DNA from: Pinibacter sp031553495
Lineage (GTDB): Bacteria > Bacteroidota > Bacteroidia > Chitinophagales > Chitinophagaceae
NCBI GenBank assembly: GCA_031553495.1
Contig: JAVBLN010000040.1
Location: forward strand, 1-64,000
DNA: 64,000 bases
Direction: 5' to 3'
How positions within the stretch are numbered: the first letter of the stretch is position 1; the number at the start of each line of letters is the position of its first letter. A program made the translations under genes and the position numbers. Shown here in pieces: positions 8,226-17,842 of the stretch. The notes below the pieces were generated by a model that had not been told where the DNA came from, made no database searches, and was given only the letters and a program-made list of their open reading frames with translations.

Positions 8226-11200
8226 ATGAATACGAAACAGAAAATAATTGTTCTCATCTGTCTGCTGATATTGCCCGCTACATTTCTTTTTGGCCAGGCA
8301 GGACAGATAACAGGAGTTGTTACTGATGCCATCGGCAAGCAACCGGTAGAAGGAGTATCGGTAACCATAAAAGGCACCAAAACTGGTGTTAAAACAGGCT
8401 CCGATGGAACATACAAATTACAATCGGTAACTGCCGCATCTATCCTGGTATTTAGCCATGTTGGCTACATAACAAGAGAAGAACTTGTAGGTAGTAAAAA
8501 AGTGCTGAATGTGGCGCTTGAAGGCGAATCCGAAAAACTAGAGGACGTTGTGGTGGTTGGTTATGGAACGCAGAAGAAAGTGAATGTAACCGGCGCTATT
8601 GCAACCGTGAGTAGTGCAGAGTTAATGAGAGCTCCTGTTTCTGGTATAAGTAATGCTTTAGTAGGCGTTACTTCCGGGATGCAGGCGCTTCAATCATCCG
8701 GAGAATTCGGTAATGATAAAGCCGATCTCAGGATACGTGGAGTTGCTACTTTGAATACAGCTGCACCTTTGATTATGGTTGATGGTATGGAAAGAGCGGG
8801 TTATAACGATATAGATGTGAACGAAATTGAAAGTATAAGTGTGTTGAAAGATGCTTCTTCTACCGCGGTTTTTGGATTAAGAGGTGCTAATGGCGTGATT
8901 CTAATTACTACAAAGCAAGGAATCGCAGGAAGACCAAAAGTAAGCGTGACTGGAAATTTGGCAGCGCTAACACCAACCATTATACCTAAGACCCTCAATT
9001 CATATGACTATGCGATTTTACATAATGAAGCTCAAAAAAACTATGGTGATGTAAATCTTGCATTTACCGATAATGACATCGCTTTGTATAAATCAGGAAC
9101 TGATCCTGTTTTTCATCCTGACAAAGACTGGATAAAGGAAATGATCAAACCTGTTTCATTTCAACAAAATTATAATGTGAATGTAAGAGGCGGAAGTGAA
9201 AAAGTTAGATATTTCACTTCCTTCGGATATTTCAATCAGTTTGGTGGATATCAAAAACCTGATCAAAGTTTTGGATTCCCATATGAACAGAAGTATAACC
9301 GTTACAACATACGTATGAACTTTGATTTTAACCTTACAAACGACTTTTCAATGTCGCTGAAGTTCGGTAATCAAATTACGGATAACTTGTATCCTAACGG
9401 TGGTGCGTATGCGGCGTTTGACCGTGCCTTGGGTCCGGGAGCATCGCCAATGTCAAGTCCGGGTTTTATTGATGGAAAGATTATTACGCAAATGATAGGT
9501 GGTCCATCCCAAGTGTATCCATACAACCCCTGGGCTCAGGCTGGCACCACTACCGGTGCTTCTATGGGTATGCAGAACAAGGTGTACAACAATACCTTGA
9601 ACACAAACCTTTCTTTGAAGTATAAACTAGACAAATTATTAAAGGGCTTATCATTTAGAGCGATGGGGTCGTATGATAATTATTATGTAAAAAATACGTC
9701 ACGCTTTAAATATTTTCCTTCCTATACAGTTATGAGCGATCCTGCTAATACAGGCAATGTTATTATTTATCCAAATGCAGATGAAGGCCCATATTATAAT
9801 CTTAGTGAAAGTATTGGAGGTGGTAAATGGAGAAGATCCTACCTGGATGGCGGATTAGAATATGTGAACACTTTTAATAGTATACACAGAGTTACAGCGC
9901 TGTTTTTGGGAACAGTAGAAAAAAAGTATGTTGGTAATTCCGATCCCTTGTTACCATATGCATATTTGGGTATGGTGGGACGTGCTACCTATGATTATAA
10001 GAGCAAATACCTGACTGAGTTTAATATAGGATATACCGGTTCTGAAAATTTTGCTCCTGGTAAGCGCTTTGGTTTATTCCCTTCGATGTCATTAGGATGG
10101 GTGCTAACGGAAGAGAAATTTTTGCAGGATAACAAAACAATTTCTTTTCTGAAAATTAGAGGTTCATATGGAGAGGTTGGAAATGATAAATCAGGTGGTG
10201 CCCGTTATTTATATATACCTGAACCATGGTCTTTATCTAATGGGAACTGGGAGCAGCTTACTTTCGGAACGCCCGGGGTAGACATGTCAGTGTATAATAT
10301 TTACAAAGAAGGTAACTCTTATAACAAGGATGTAACCTGGGAAAGAGCGAAAAAATGGAACTTTGGTTTGGAGGTAAAGTTGTTCGATAACAAACTAAGC
10401 TTTACCGGAGATTATTTTGAGGAAAATCGAAATAATATTTTGTGGAAATATAGTACAGTGCCGGAATGGGTTTCCATCACATTACCTCCTTCTAATATAG
10501 GAAGGGTGCAAAACCACGGCTATGAAATACAATTGGAATATAGAGACAGAGTAGGTGAATTTGACTATTATGCCAAAGCGTTATATTCATTTGCCAGGAA
10601 TAAAATCCTTTATAAGGATGAGTCTCCTAAAGAATATGATTGGATGATGGAAACCGGAAAGCCAATAGGACAATTTTTCGGACTTACATTTGAAGGTTTT
10701 TATAATACAGCTTCTGAAATTAATGATCCTAAAACGCCAACATCGAGCTACCAGTCGGTATTGCAACCTGGTGATATGAAGTATAAGGATTTGAATGAAG
10801 ATGGTATTATTGATTATAAAGACGTGAGTGCAGTAGGATATGCAAACTGGCCGGAAGTTACTTATAGCTTTTCGTTTGGTGGTTCATGGAAAAGCCTGGA
10901 CTTTTCAGTGCTTTTCCAGGGAGCACAGAATGTGTCATCATACTTTTCAGCAAGAGCTGGTGCATACCCATTTGCTAACAGTTGGGGACCTGCTTATGAA
11001 TGGAATCTCGAACGCTGGTCCCAGGAAAGATACGAGAATGGAGAAGCAATTGATTTCCCTCGTTTAATGTTGTCTCCTTCGGGGCATAATTATCAGTCAT
11101 CAAGTTTTTGGGTGCAAAACTCTTCTTATCTGCGTTTGAAAAATGTAGAAATAGGCTACAGATTTGCGCCTTCTTCACTAAAAAGGCTTGGTATTAGTTC

Positions 11201-11342
11201 TATGCGCGTTTATTTAAATGGAAACAACCTCCTTACCTGGACTCCAATGAAGTATCCAATGGATCCTGAAGCCAGGGAATTATGGGGACGTACTTATCCA
11301 TCAATGCGTGTAGTAAATTTCGGAGTCAACTTACAATTTTAA
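8226..11342 (+). CDS. SusC-like TonB-dependent outer-membrane glycan importer 1
   Basis: A 1038-residue SusC/RagA-type receptor that imports oligosaccharides through the outer membrane using TonB energy, working with the SusD lipoprotein encoded next. The signal peptide ends near residue 23 (ATFLFGQ). A carboxypeptidase-regulatory-like domain follows (about residues 27-105, QITGVVTDAIGKQPVEGVSV), then the TonB-box-like segment EDVVVVGYGTQKK. The plug domain (about 115-240) carries the family signature DGMERAGYNDIDVNEIESI and ends GANGVILITTKQG. The remainder is the beta-barrel, finishing in a C-terminal Phe (GVNLQF) as needed for barrel insertion. The gene heads a five-gene sus block with short spacers (19, 43, 33 and 39 bp). 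No ECF sigma/anti-sigma pair or hybrid two-component regulator is adjacent. Confidence 0.96.
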   Translation: MNTKQKIIVLICLLILPATFLFGQAGQITGVVTDAIGKQPVEGVSVTIKGTKTGVKTGSDGTYKLQSVTAASILVFSHVGYITREELVGSKKVLNVALEGESEKLEDVVVVGYGTQKKVNVTGAIATVSSAELMRAPVSGISNALVGVTSGMQALQSSGEFGNDKADLRIRGVATLNTAAPLIMVDGMERAGYNDIDVNEIESISVLKDASSTAVFGLRGANGVILITTKQGIAGRPKVSVTGNLAALTPTIIPKTLNSYDYAILHNEAQKNYGDVNLAFTDNDIALYKSGTDPVFHPDKDWIKEMIKPVSFQQNYNVNVRGGSEKVRYFTSFGYFNQFGGYQKPDQSFGFPYEQKYNRYNIRMNFDFNLTNDFSMSLKFGNQITDNLYPNGGAYAAFDRALGPGASPMSSPGFIDGKIITQMIGGPSQVYPYNPWAQAGTTTGASMGMQNKVYNNTLNTNLSLKYKLDKLLKGLSFRAMGSYDNYYVKNTSRFKYFPSYTVMSDPANTGNVIIYPNADEGPYYNLSESIGGGKWRRSYLDGGLEYVNTFNSIHRVTALFLGTVEKKYVGNSDPLLPYAYLGMVGRATYDYKSKYLTEFNIGYTGSENFAPGKRFGLFPSMSLGWVLTEEKFLQDNKTISFLKIRGSYGEVGNDKSGGARYLYIPEPWSLSNGNWEQLTFGTPGVDMSVYNIYKEGNSYNKDVTWERAKKWNFGLEVKLFDNKLSFTGDYFEENRNNILWKYSTVPEWVSITLPPSNIGRVQNHGYEIQLEYRDRVGEFDYYAKALYSFARNKILYKDESPKEYDWMMETGKPIGQFFGLTFEGFYNTASEINDPKTPTSSYQSVLQPGDMKYKDLNEDGIIDYKDVSAVGYANWPEVTYSFSFGGSWKSLDFSVLFQGAQNVSSYFSARAGAYPFANSWGPAYEWNLERWSQERYENGEAIDFPRLMLSPSGHNYQSSSFWVQNSSYLRLKNVEIGYRFAPSSLKRLGISSMRVYLNGNNLLTWTPMKYPMDPEARELWGRTYPSMRVVNFGVNLQF

Positions 11343-11361
11343 AATCATTAAACATTACTAC

Positions 11362-13191
11362 ATGAAAGATAAAATAAAATATAGTTTACTGATTGCTTGT
11401 GTTACGGTTGCCGGTTCTATTTTTTCATCCTGTTCACGTGTGCTTGAAATGCCTGTTACCAGCGCTATAACCATCGACAGTATTTTTGCTTCACAAACAA
11501 GAACAGAACAAGCGTTGTGGGGAGTTTATAATACCTGTTCCATTTTTGAATTTCCATATTTCTGGGATGGCTCTGATGCTAAGTTTCGCCATTATGGAGC
11601 ATATAATTGTCTAGTTTCAGCAGGAACTGATGAAATTCAGGCGCAAAATGAATATACATGGTCAATGCGCGAATTTAATAATGGTACCTGGAATCCAAGC
11701 AATACTCAGAACATTGAGTTTAATTCAACTGTGTGTTATGCTGGTATTCGCAATGCAAATATTTTTATTGCCAATGTTGACCGGTCTCCATTTACAGATG
11801 CAGAACGAGCACAAATGAAAGCTGAGGCTATTTTTTTGAGAGCACTAATGCATTTTGATCTGATGCAACGTCTAGGCGGAATTTTAATATCACGCGATGC
11901 TGCTGAAATCACTACAGAAGGTGATATAGTTGCAGCAAGAAAACCGCGTAATACTTTTGACGAAACAGTGAATTTTATCGTAAACAGTTGCGACTCCGCA
12001 GCTACATTTTTACCAGACAGATATGAGTCTAAATACCGGGGACGGATTGTAAAAGGTGCTGCGCTTGCATTAAAAGCAAGAACTCTACTGTATGCGGCAA
12101 GTCCTTTATTCAATACAACAACTCCTTATGTGTCGATGAGTGCAGAAATGCAAAAACTCGTAGGCTATGGAAACTATGATGTGAATAGATGGAGATTGGC
12201 TGCTGATGCAAGTGCTGATGCATTAAAATGGGCTTTGGCCAATGGATATGAATTATATAATGGGAAATCTTCTGATCCCGTAGCGAATTATGAAGAGATA
12301 TTTATAAATCCTACCGTGTCTGAAATTATTCTTGATGCCGGGTTACAAGGAACACGTACACAGCCTTATTTCTGTCGTTATATGTTACCCGGAATTATTG
12401 TTTATAATCATGGAGAACCAACCAACCACGCGGTGACATTCAATTTCACTAAATTTTACCAGAAAAAAGATGGTACGGATCAAACTTGGGATGAGTCAAT
12501 TGGAACTGATTATCCTTATACGCAATATGAATCAAAACTTGCGGAATTGGAGCCTCGTTTCCAAGCCTCTGTATTTCAATCCGGGACTGAATGGAATCGT
12601 GGTTCAGGTGTAAGATATTATTTCTATGAAACAAATACATACCAGTTAAAAGATGTACCGGGAGTTGGTTTCGTTCGTAAATTTTTAAAAGGAGTAAGTT
12701 CTTCATCTAATGCTCCCCGTTGGATATCATTTCGAACTGCTGAGCTTTATTTAAACTATGCTGAGGCTTTAAATGAGCTAAATGTGCAGCCTGATTCAGT
12801 TTGTCAGCTTTTGGCTGCTATTCGTTCAAGAGCTGGTATTACAAACCCTTTATACTCATTCTCTAGCCAAGATGATATGCGTAAGAAAATAAGAAGAGAA
12901 CGGGCAGTTGAGTTAGCATTTGAAGAGCACCGATATTTTGACGTGCGTCGCTGGAGAGTTGCTGAAACTGAAGGGAACATGCCAGATCAGTCAGGGCCAA
13001 TGAAAGGAAGTTTGTACACTCTGAAATTATATCCTAATTCGTCTTCACCAACCAGAACTACAGCTACTTACCGCATTGAAAAAATCGGTAGAGAATTAAG
13101 CGAACGTGTTTGGGATAATAAAATGTATCTCTATCCATTCAGGCAGCCTGAAGTTAGTTTAGGTTTTATTACTCAAAATCCCGGATGGTAA
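11362..13191 (+). CDS. SusD-like surface glycan-binding lipoprotein 1
   Basis: A 609-residue SusD/RagB protein, the lid-like partner of the SusC pore, which captures glycan at the cell surface. The lipoprotein signal ends in SIFSSC (Cys23). The N-terminal helical TPR-like part contains AEAIFLRALMHFDLMQRLGG (about residues 152-171), a strong SusD hallmark. The C-terminal region has RTAELYLNYAEALNEL, IRRERAVELAFEEHRYFDVRRW and a final YPFRQPEVSLGFITQNPGW, all typical of the family. It lies 19 bp after susC 1, in the same orientation and surely the same transcript. Confidence 0.96.
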   Translation: MKDKIKYSLLIACVTVAGSIFSSCSRVLEMPVTSAITIDSIFASQTRTEQALWGVYNTCSIFEFPYFWDGSDAKFRHYGAYNCLVSAGTDEIQAQNEYTWSMREFNNGTWNPSNTQNIEFNSTVCYAGIRNANIFIANVDRSPFTDAERAQMKAEAIFLRALMHFDLMQRLGGILISRDAAEITTEGDIVAARKPRNTFDETVNFIVNSCDSAATFLPDRYESKYRGRIVKGAALALKARTLLYAASPLFNTTTPYVSMSAEMQKLVGYGNYDVNRWRLAADASADALKWALANGYELYNGKSSDPVANYEEIFINPTVSEIILDAGLQGTRTQPYFCRYMLPGIIVYNHGEPTNHAVTFNFTKFYQKKDGTDQTWDESIGTDYPYTQYESKLAELEPRFQASVFQSGTEWNRGSGVRYYFYETNTYQLKDVPGVGFVRKFLKGVSSSSNAPRWISFRTAELYLNYAEALNELNVQPDSVCQLLAAIRSRAGITNPLYSFSSQDDMRKKIRRERAVELAFEEHRYFDVRRWRVAETEGNMPDQSGPMKGSLYTLKLYPNSSSPTRTTATYRIEKIGRELSERVWDNKMYLYPFRQPEVSLGFITQNPGW

Positions 13192-13234
13192 AGTAATAAG
13201 TGAACCATACTTTGTTAATATCCAAATAGAAATT

Positions 13235-16069
13235 ATGAAACGCAATATATTTTTTCATAAAAATAAACTTAAAAAAGCTGCAGTGTGGATGTTGCTTGCT
13301 TTACCCCTCACTCTGACGGCCCAAGAAGTTTATAATAAACAAGCGGATTCCTTAGAGGCTTCCACTATCATCAATGTACTGTATGGCAAACAAAGCAGGC
13401 AAAGCCTTACTTCATCGGTATTTTCAGTGAGCGGTTCGGAGCTTAGAAAAACCCAGACTTCTACATTGAGTAATTCGATGTTTGGCCGTTTTCCAGGCAT
13501 GGCTGCTATTCAAACTGATGGTGAACCGGGCTATGACGAAGCTACAATATACATGCATGGCCAGCATTCTATGCGCGGTAATGGTTTTGTTATATTGGTG
13601 GATGGATTTGAAACAGATGCTTTTAACCAATTATCTGCTGATGAAATAGAATCTGTTACATTATTGAAAGATGCCGCGGCGCTTGCTATGTATGGAATTA
13701 AATCTGCCAACGGCGTGTTGCTTGTAACCACAAAAAGAGGTGTAGTGAGCAGAACGCCAAAAATTGCATTCAATGCCCGCTATGGATTACAAACACCAAC
13801 TTATCTACCCAAATTGGGCGACTCTTATACCTATGCTTCTTTATATAATGAGGCATTGCAGAATGATGGTTTATCTCCTGTTTATACACCTTCGCAATTA
13901 GATGGTTTTAAATCAGAATCGGATCGTTATTTATATCCAAATACGAATTGGTATGATGAAGTGCTAAAGAAAATCTCATCCATCCAGGATTATACGCTTA
14001 CGTTTAGTGGAGGTAATAATTTTGCGCGGTATTTTGTAATGGGCGGTTTTATGAGCAGTGCAGGTTTGTATGCCAATACAGACAAAGACAATAGTTCCAA
14101 TATTAATTTTCAGCGTTTCAATTTCAGGGCAAATGTTGATATTGATATAACTAAATCATTGCTGGTTCAGGTAGGTTTGGGCGGGCGTGTTGAGAATCGA
14201 AAATTTCCGGCTAATATAACTACAGCAGATTTGTTTAGGAATATGGTTGTGTATGCTCCTACATTGTACACTGCACGTACACATGATGGACAATTGACAG
14301 GCACTTCACTTTATCCGAATAATCCGGTAGGAAGTGTATTGGGAAAAGGATGGGATTCCAGGATAAGCCGTGATGCTCAGGCAACAGTATATGCTAAACA
14401 AAAACTTGATATAGTTTCTAAGGGGTTAGGTGTTTTTGGTGGTTTTTCTAGTAGAAGTTCTTACCAGGGAGCTTATTATAAAACCCGTACCTACGCTTAT
14501 GCAGAGCCAATCTATACAACATTGCCCACAGGAGAGGAGTCTCTTTATTACTTGCAAAGAGGAGCTAATACCGATTTGGTTGTAGGGAATTCTGGCGATT
14601 CGGAATCAGACAGACTGGCTTTTCAGTTTGGGGCTGAATATGAAAGATCATTTGGAAACCATGATGTAAATGCATTGGCCATGTATCAGCAGGATGAGTA
14701 TTCAGTATTGCCGAACCAGGCAGCATATGCAAAACGCAATTTTATGGGAAGATTGAGGTATGCTTTTTCGCAAAAGTATCTTGCTGAGTTTAGCTGGTCT
14801 TACAGTGGTACGGAAAATTATCCTCCCGGAAAGAAATTTGGTTTTTTCCCTTCTATTTCAGCGGGCTGGATTATTTCAAATGAAAATTTTTTGAAAAACA
14901 GCCATGTGATAAATTATTTAAAACTTAGAGCTTCTGCAGGTATTTTGGGCAGCGATGTGGGTGCTGCAAGATTTGCTTATAATGAATATTGGGGTACATC
15001 TTCTAACCAGGGTTACTATTTAGGAACGGCAGTTGCGTATTCAGATGCGTTTGTGCAGGTGCAAATTGCTAACCCTGATCTTACTTGGGAGAAATCGAAG
15101 ATTTTTAATATAGGTATGGAATCAAAATGGCTAAGCAACAAATTAGGATTTGCCGCAGACTTTTTCATTGAAAGACGTTCTGATATATTGATTAATGATA
15201 ATAATGTAACGCCTTCTCTTTCCGGTATTACCATTTCAAAAATGGTGAATAAGGGAAAAGTAAGTAATTATGGTATTGATCTGTCTGCAAGCTATAATGA
15301 TAGAATTGGCAAGTTGAATTATTTCATAAACCCAATGTTTTCTTTCTGTAGAAATAAAATCACAGAAAGCTACGAAACACCCAAAGAAGAGCAGGCTCGC
15401 TATCAGCAGGGAAGACCTTTGGGACAACGTTTCGGTTTGGAGGCAATAGGTTTCTTTAAAGATGAAACGGATATAGCTAATAGTCCTTATCAAACGTTTA
15501 TGCCCGTTTGTCCCGGAGATTTAAAGTACAAAGATCAGAATGAAGACGGTATCATAGATGTTCATGATGAAGTGGCGATAGGTAAACCAACAAATCCGGA
15601 AATCTATTATTCATGCAACTTTGGAGTTTCATACAAAGGATTTGATGTGGAGTTTTTATTACAAGGTAATTCAGGTAGAAGTGTTTATCTGAGCGATTAC
15701 ACCATTTGGCCATTTTATTCTAATGGGAACAACATTTCTGAATGGGCGGCTAATGGTCATTGGACTTCTGGGAATAGTGCAAATGCTACATTTCCGCGTT
15801 TAACAACAATTAATAATACAAATAATTACCGTTCTTCAGATTTCTGGGTGCGTAACGTATCAATGCTAAGATTGCGTAATGCCGAATTAGGTTATACTTT
15901 CTCAGGTTCCAAATTGCAAAAAGTAAAAGTTGAAAAGCTAAGAGTTTATCTAAGCGCGGTCAATTTGTTTACTACAAGCACATTGGCGCCAAATGTAGAC
16001 CCTGAAACGCTTAGTGTAGGTTATCCTACATTAAGAACTTATTCTTTCGGATTAAGCGCAAATTTCTAA
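13235..16069 (+). CDS. SusC-like TonB-dependent transporter 2, without N-terminal regulatory domain
   Basis: A 944-residue SusC homologue, about 95 residues shorter than the first. The signal peptide (hydrophobic LKKAAVWMLLALPLTLTAQ) is followed almost at once by the plug. The carboxypeptidase-regulatory-like domain found in transporter 1 is absent, and the usual VVVVGYG TonB box is replaced by a weaker TIINVLYGKQS. The plug signature is recognisable (ILVDGFETDAFNQLSADEIE, then SANGVLLVTTKRG) and the barrel ends in a C-terminal Phe (GLSANF). The rest of the protein aligns in pattern with transporter 1, including PPGKKFGFFPSISAGWI. It is followed by its own susD. Whether it still couples to TonB efficiently is an open question. 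Confidence 0.94.
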   Translation: MKRNIFFHKNKLKKAAVWMLLALPLTLTAQEVYNKQADSLEASTIINVLYGKQSRQSLTSSVFSVSGSELRKTQTSTLSNSMFGRFPGMAAIQTDGEPGYDEATIYMHGQHSMRGNGFVILVDGFETDAFNQLSADEIESVTLLKDAAALAMYGIKSANGVLLVTTKRGVVSRTPKIAFNARYGLQTPTYLPKLGDSYTYASLYNEALQNDGLSPVYTPSQLDGFKSESDRYLYPNTNWYDEVLKKISSIQDYTLTFSGGNNFARYFVMGGFMSSAGLYANTDKDNSSNINFQRFNFRANVDIDITKSLLVQVGLGGRVENRKFPANITTADLFRNMVVYAPTLYTARTHDGQLTGTSLYPNNPVGSVLGKGWDSRISRDAQATVYAKQKLDIVSKGLGVFGGFSSRSSYQGAYYKTRTYAYAEPIYTTLPTGEESLYYLQRGANTDLVVGNSGDSESDRLAFQFGAEYERSFGNHDVNALAMYQQDEYSVLPNQAAYAKRNFMGRLRYAFSQKYLAEFSWSYSGTENYPPGKKFGFFPSISAGWIISNENFLKNSHVINYLKLRASAGILGSDVGAARFAYNEYWGTSSNQGYYLGTAVAYSDAFVQVQIANPDLTWEKSKIFNIGMESKWLSNKLGFAADFFIERRSDILINDNNVTPSLSGITISKMVNKGKVSNYGIDLSASYNDRIGKLNYFINPMFSFCRNKITESYETPKEEQARYQQGRPLGQRFGLEAIGFFKDETDIANSPYQTFMPVCPGDLKYKDQNEDGIIDVHDEVAIGKPTNPEIYYSCNFGVSYKGFDVEFLLQGNSGRSVYLSDYTIWPFYSNGNNISEWAANGHWTSGNSANATFPRLTTINNTNNYRSSDFWVRNVSMLRLRNAELGYTFSGSKLQKVKVEKLRVYLSAVNLFTTSTLAPNVDPETLSVGYPTLRTYSFGLSANF

Positions 16070-16102
16070 TAAAATAATTGAAAACATAAATAACCGAGTG
16101 AT

Positions 16103-17803
16103 ATGAAATTGTCAAATGTAATAATATCCATAGCACTTGTTGCGAGCACGGCAGCAGGGTGTAAAAAGGATTTTTTAGACAGGGAGATCACCACTCAATA
16201 CAACGAAGATGAAGTTTTTGTGAATTATGACAGAATGAGCAAGACAGGTTTGGGCGTATACTCATCCATGCTTAACCGTTTTGGGTTCAACAGGATCAGC
16301 AACGCAATGCTTGCTTCTGCCTGTGATGAAGCGGACCACGCCAATCCTCTTTCTTCTGTGCATTTATTCAATGTGGGGGTTTGGAATGCATCTACAAATC
16401 CTGAGGATTGCTGGAGTGGATTTTATGAAGGTATAAGGAGAGCAAATCTATTCTTAGAGAATTCAGCAGACTATAAAAATATTCTGTTCCGCGATACTAT
16501 TCTTCCAGCGAATAAAACACAGTATCAGACGCAGGTGCGTGATATTGAATGGATGCGGGCGGAAGCTCGTCTGCTAAGAGCGTTTTATCATTTCGAACTT
16601 ATGAAACGATATGGCGGTGTTGCTATAATGGATAAAGTAATTGATGATGAAGAAATATTAAAAAACATAAAGCGCCAATCTTCTGATTCCTGTGTTTCTT
16701 TTATTGCTAATGAGTGTGATGCTGTTGCTCCATTGTTAAAAGATACATGGGTCGGTTTTGATGGTGATAAATGGCGTGGAAGATTAACACAAGGCACTGC
16801 TTTGGCTTTAAAATCCAGAGTACTATTATATGGTGCCAGCCCATTGAACAATCCATCCAACGATTTGGATAAATGGCAAAAAGCGGCTACTGCAGCCAAT
16901 GACCTTATTGCATTAAGTAGATATTCTTTATTTAATGATTATTCGGGGTTATTTAAATTAGGAAATGGTGCTGATGGAAATGCTGAAGTGATATTTGCCA
17001 TTCAAGGTTGGAATAGAAATGACTATGAAATTGCCAATTATCCGATTGGTTATGATAAAGGTGGTCAGAACAGTACCAGCCCAACTCAAAATCTCGTAGA
17101 TGCTTATGAAATGAAATCAACCGGGCGCCCTATCACCGATAAAGTTTCTAAATATGATCCCACGAATCCTTACAACGATAGGGATCCCCGTTTGGCGGCT
17201 TCTGTTTTGTTGAACAATACAACATTTAAAGGTAGAAAAGTTGAATGCTGGGTAGGTGGTCTGGATGGCCTTGGTAAAACAAGAGCAACTACAACGGGAT
17301 ACTACATACGTAAATATGAGAATGAGAACTTAAATCTTGTGAATAATGAGTCAAGTGTGCATGCCTGGATTTTATTCCGTTATGCTGAAGTGTTATTGAA
17401 TTATGCGGAAGCTATGAATGAAGCTAACGGGCCAGAAGTGAGAAAAGGAAATGTGATGACAGCTAAAGCGGCAGTTGATCTTGTAAGGCAAAGAGCAGGT
17501 ATGCCTGTACTACCTGCCGGCGTTTCACAGGATGCCCTGAGAGAGCGCATTCGCAACGAACGAAGGGTTGAGCTGGCTTTCGAAGAACATCGCTTCTTTG
17601 ATGTACGCCGATGGAAAATAGCAGAGCAAACTGAAAACGCTCCTATAATGGCTATGAGAATTATTAAGAACGGTGATGGTAGTTTTAACTACACTGTAGT
17701 AAAAGCTGAGGATAGAGTATTTTATGCAAACAAGATGTACTTATATCCTATTCCAGAGGCAGAGGTTTTAAAAGGTGCGATAACTCAAAACCCAAATTGG
17801 TAA
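16103..17803 (+). CDS. SusD-like surface glycan-binding lipoprotein 2
   Basis: A 566-residue SusD/RagB protein. The lipoprotein signal ends in STAAGC (Cys20), followed by KKDFLDRE, the usual SusD start. Family hallmarks are AEARLLRAFYHFELMKRYGG (about residues 153-172), FRYAEVLLNYAEAMNEANG, IRNERRVELAFEEHRFFDVRRW and the C-terminal LYPIPEAEVLKGAITQNPNW. It pairs with transporter 2, 33 bp upstream. The presence of two complete SusC/D pairs in one block suggests import of two oligosaccharide types or sizes from the same glycan. Confidence 0.96.
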   Translation: MKLSNVIISIALVASTAAGCKKDFLDREITTQYNEDEVFVNYDRMSKTGLGVYSSMLNRFGFNRISNAMLASACDEADHANPLSSVHLFNVGVWNASTNPEDCWSGFYEGIRRANLFLENSADYKNILFRDTILPANKTQYQTQVRDIEWMRAEARLLRAFYHFELMKRYGGVAIMDKVIDDEEILKNIKRQSSDSCVSFIANECDAVAPLLKDTWVGFDGDKWRGRLTQGTALALKSRVLLYGASPLNNPSNDLDKWQKAATAANDLIALSRYSLFNDYSGLFKLGNGADGNAEVIFAIQGWNRNDYEIANYPIGYDKGGQNSTSPTQNLVDAYEMKSTGRPITDKVSKYDPTNPYNDRDPRLAASVLLNNTTFKGRKVECWVGGLDGLGKTRATTTGYYIRKYENENLNLVNNESSVHAWILFRYAEVLLNYAEAMNEANGPEVRKGNVMTAKAAVDLVRQRAGMPVLPAGVSQDALRERIRNERRVELAFEEHRFFDVRRWKIAEQTENAPIMAMRIIKNGDGSFNYTVVKAEDRVFYANKMYLYPIPEAEVLKGAITQNPNW

Positions 17804-17842
17804 TATAGACATTTTGATTTTTGACTTTAGAATTAAAACGCA

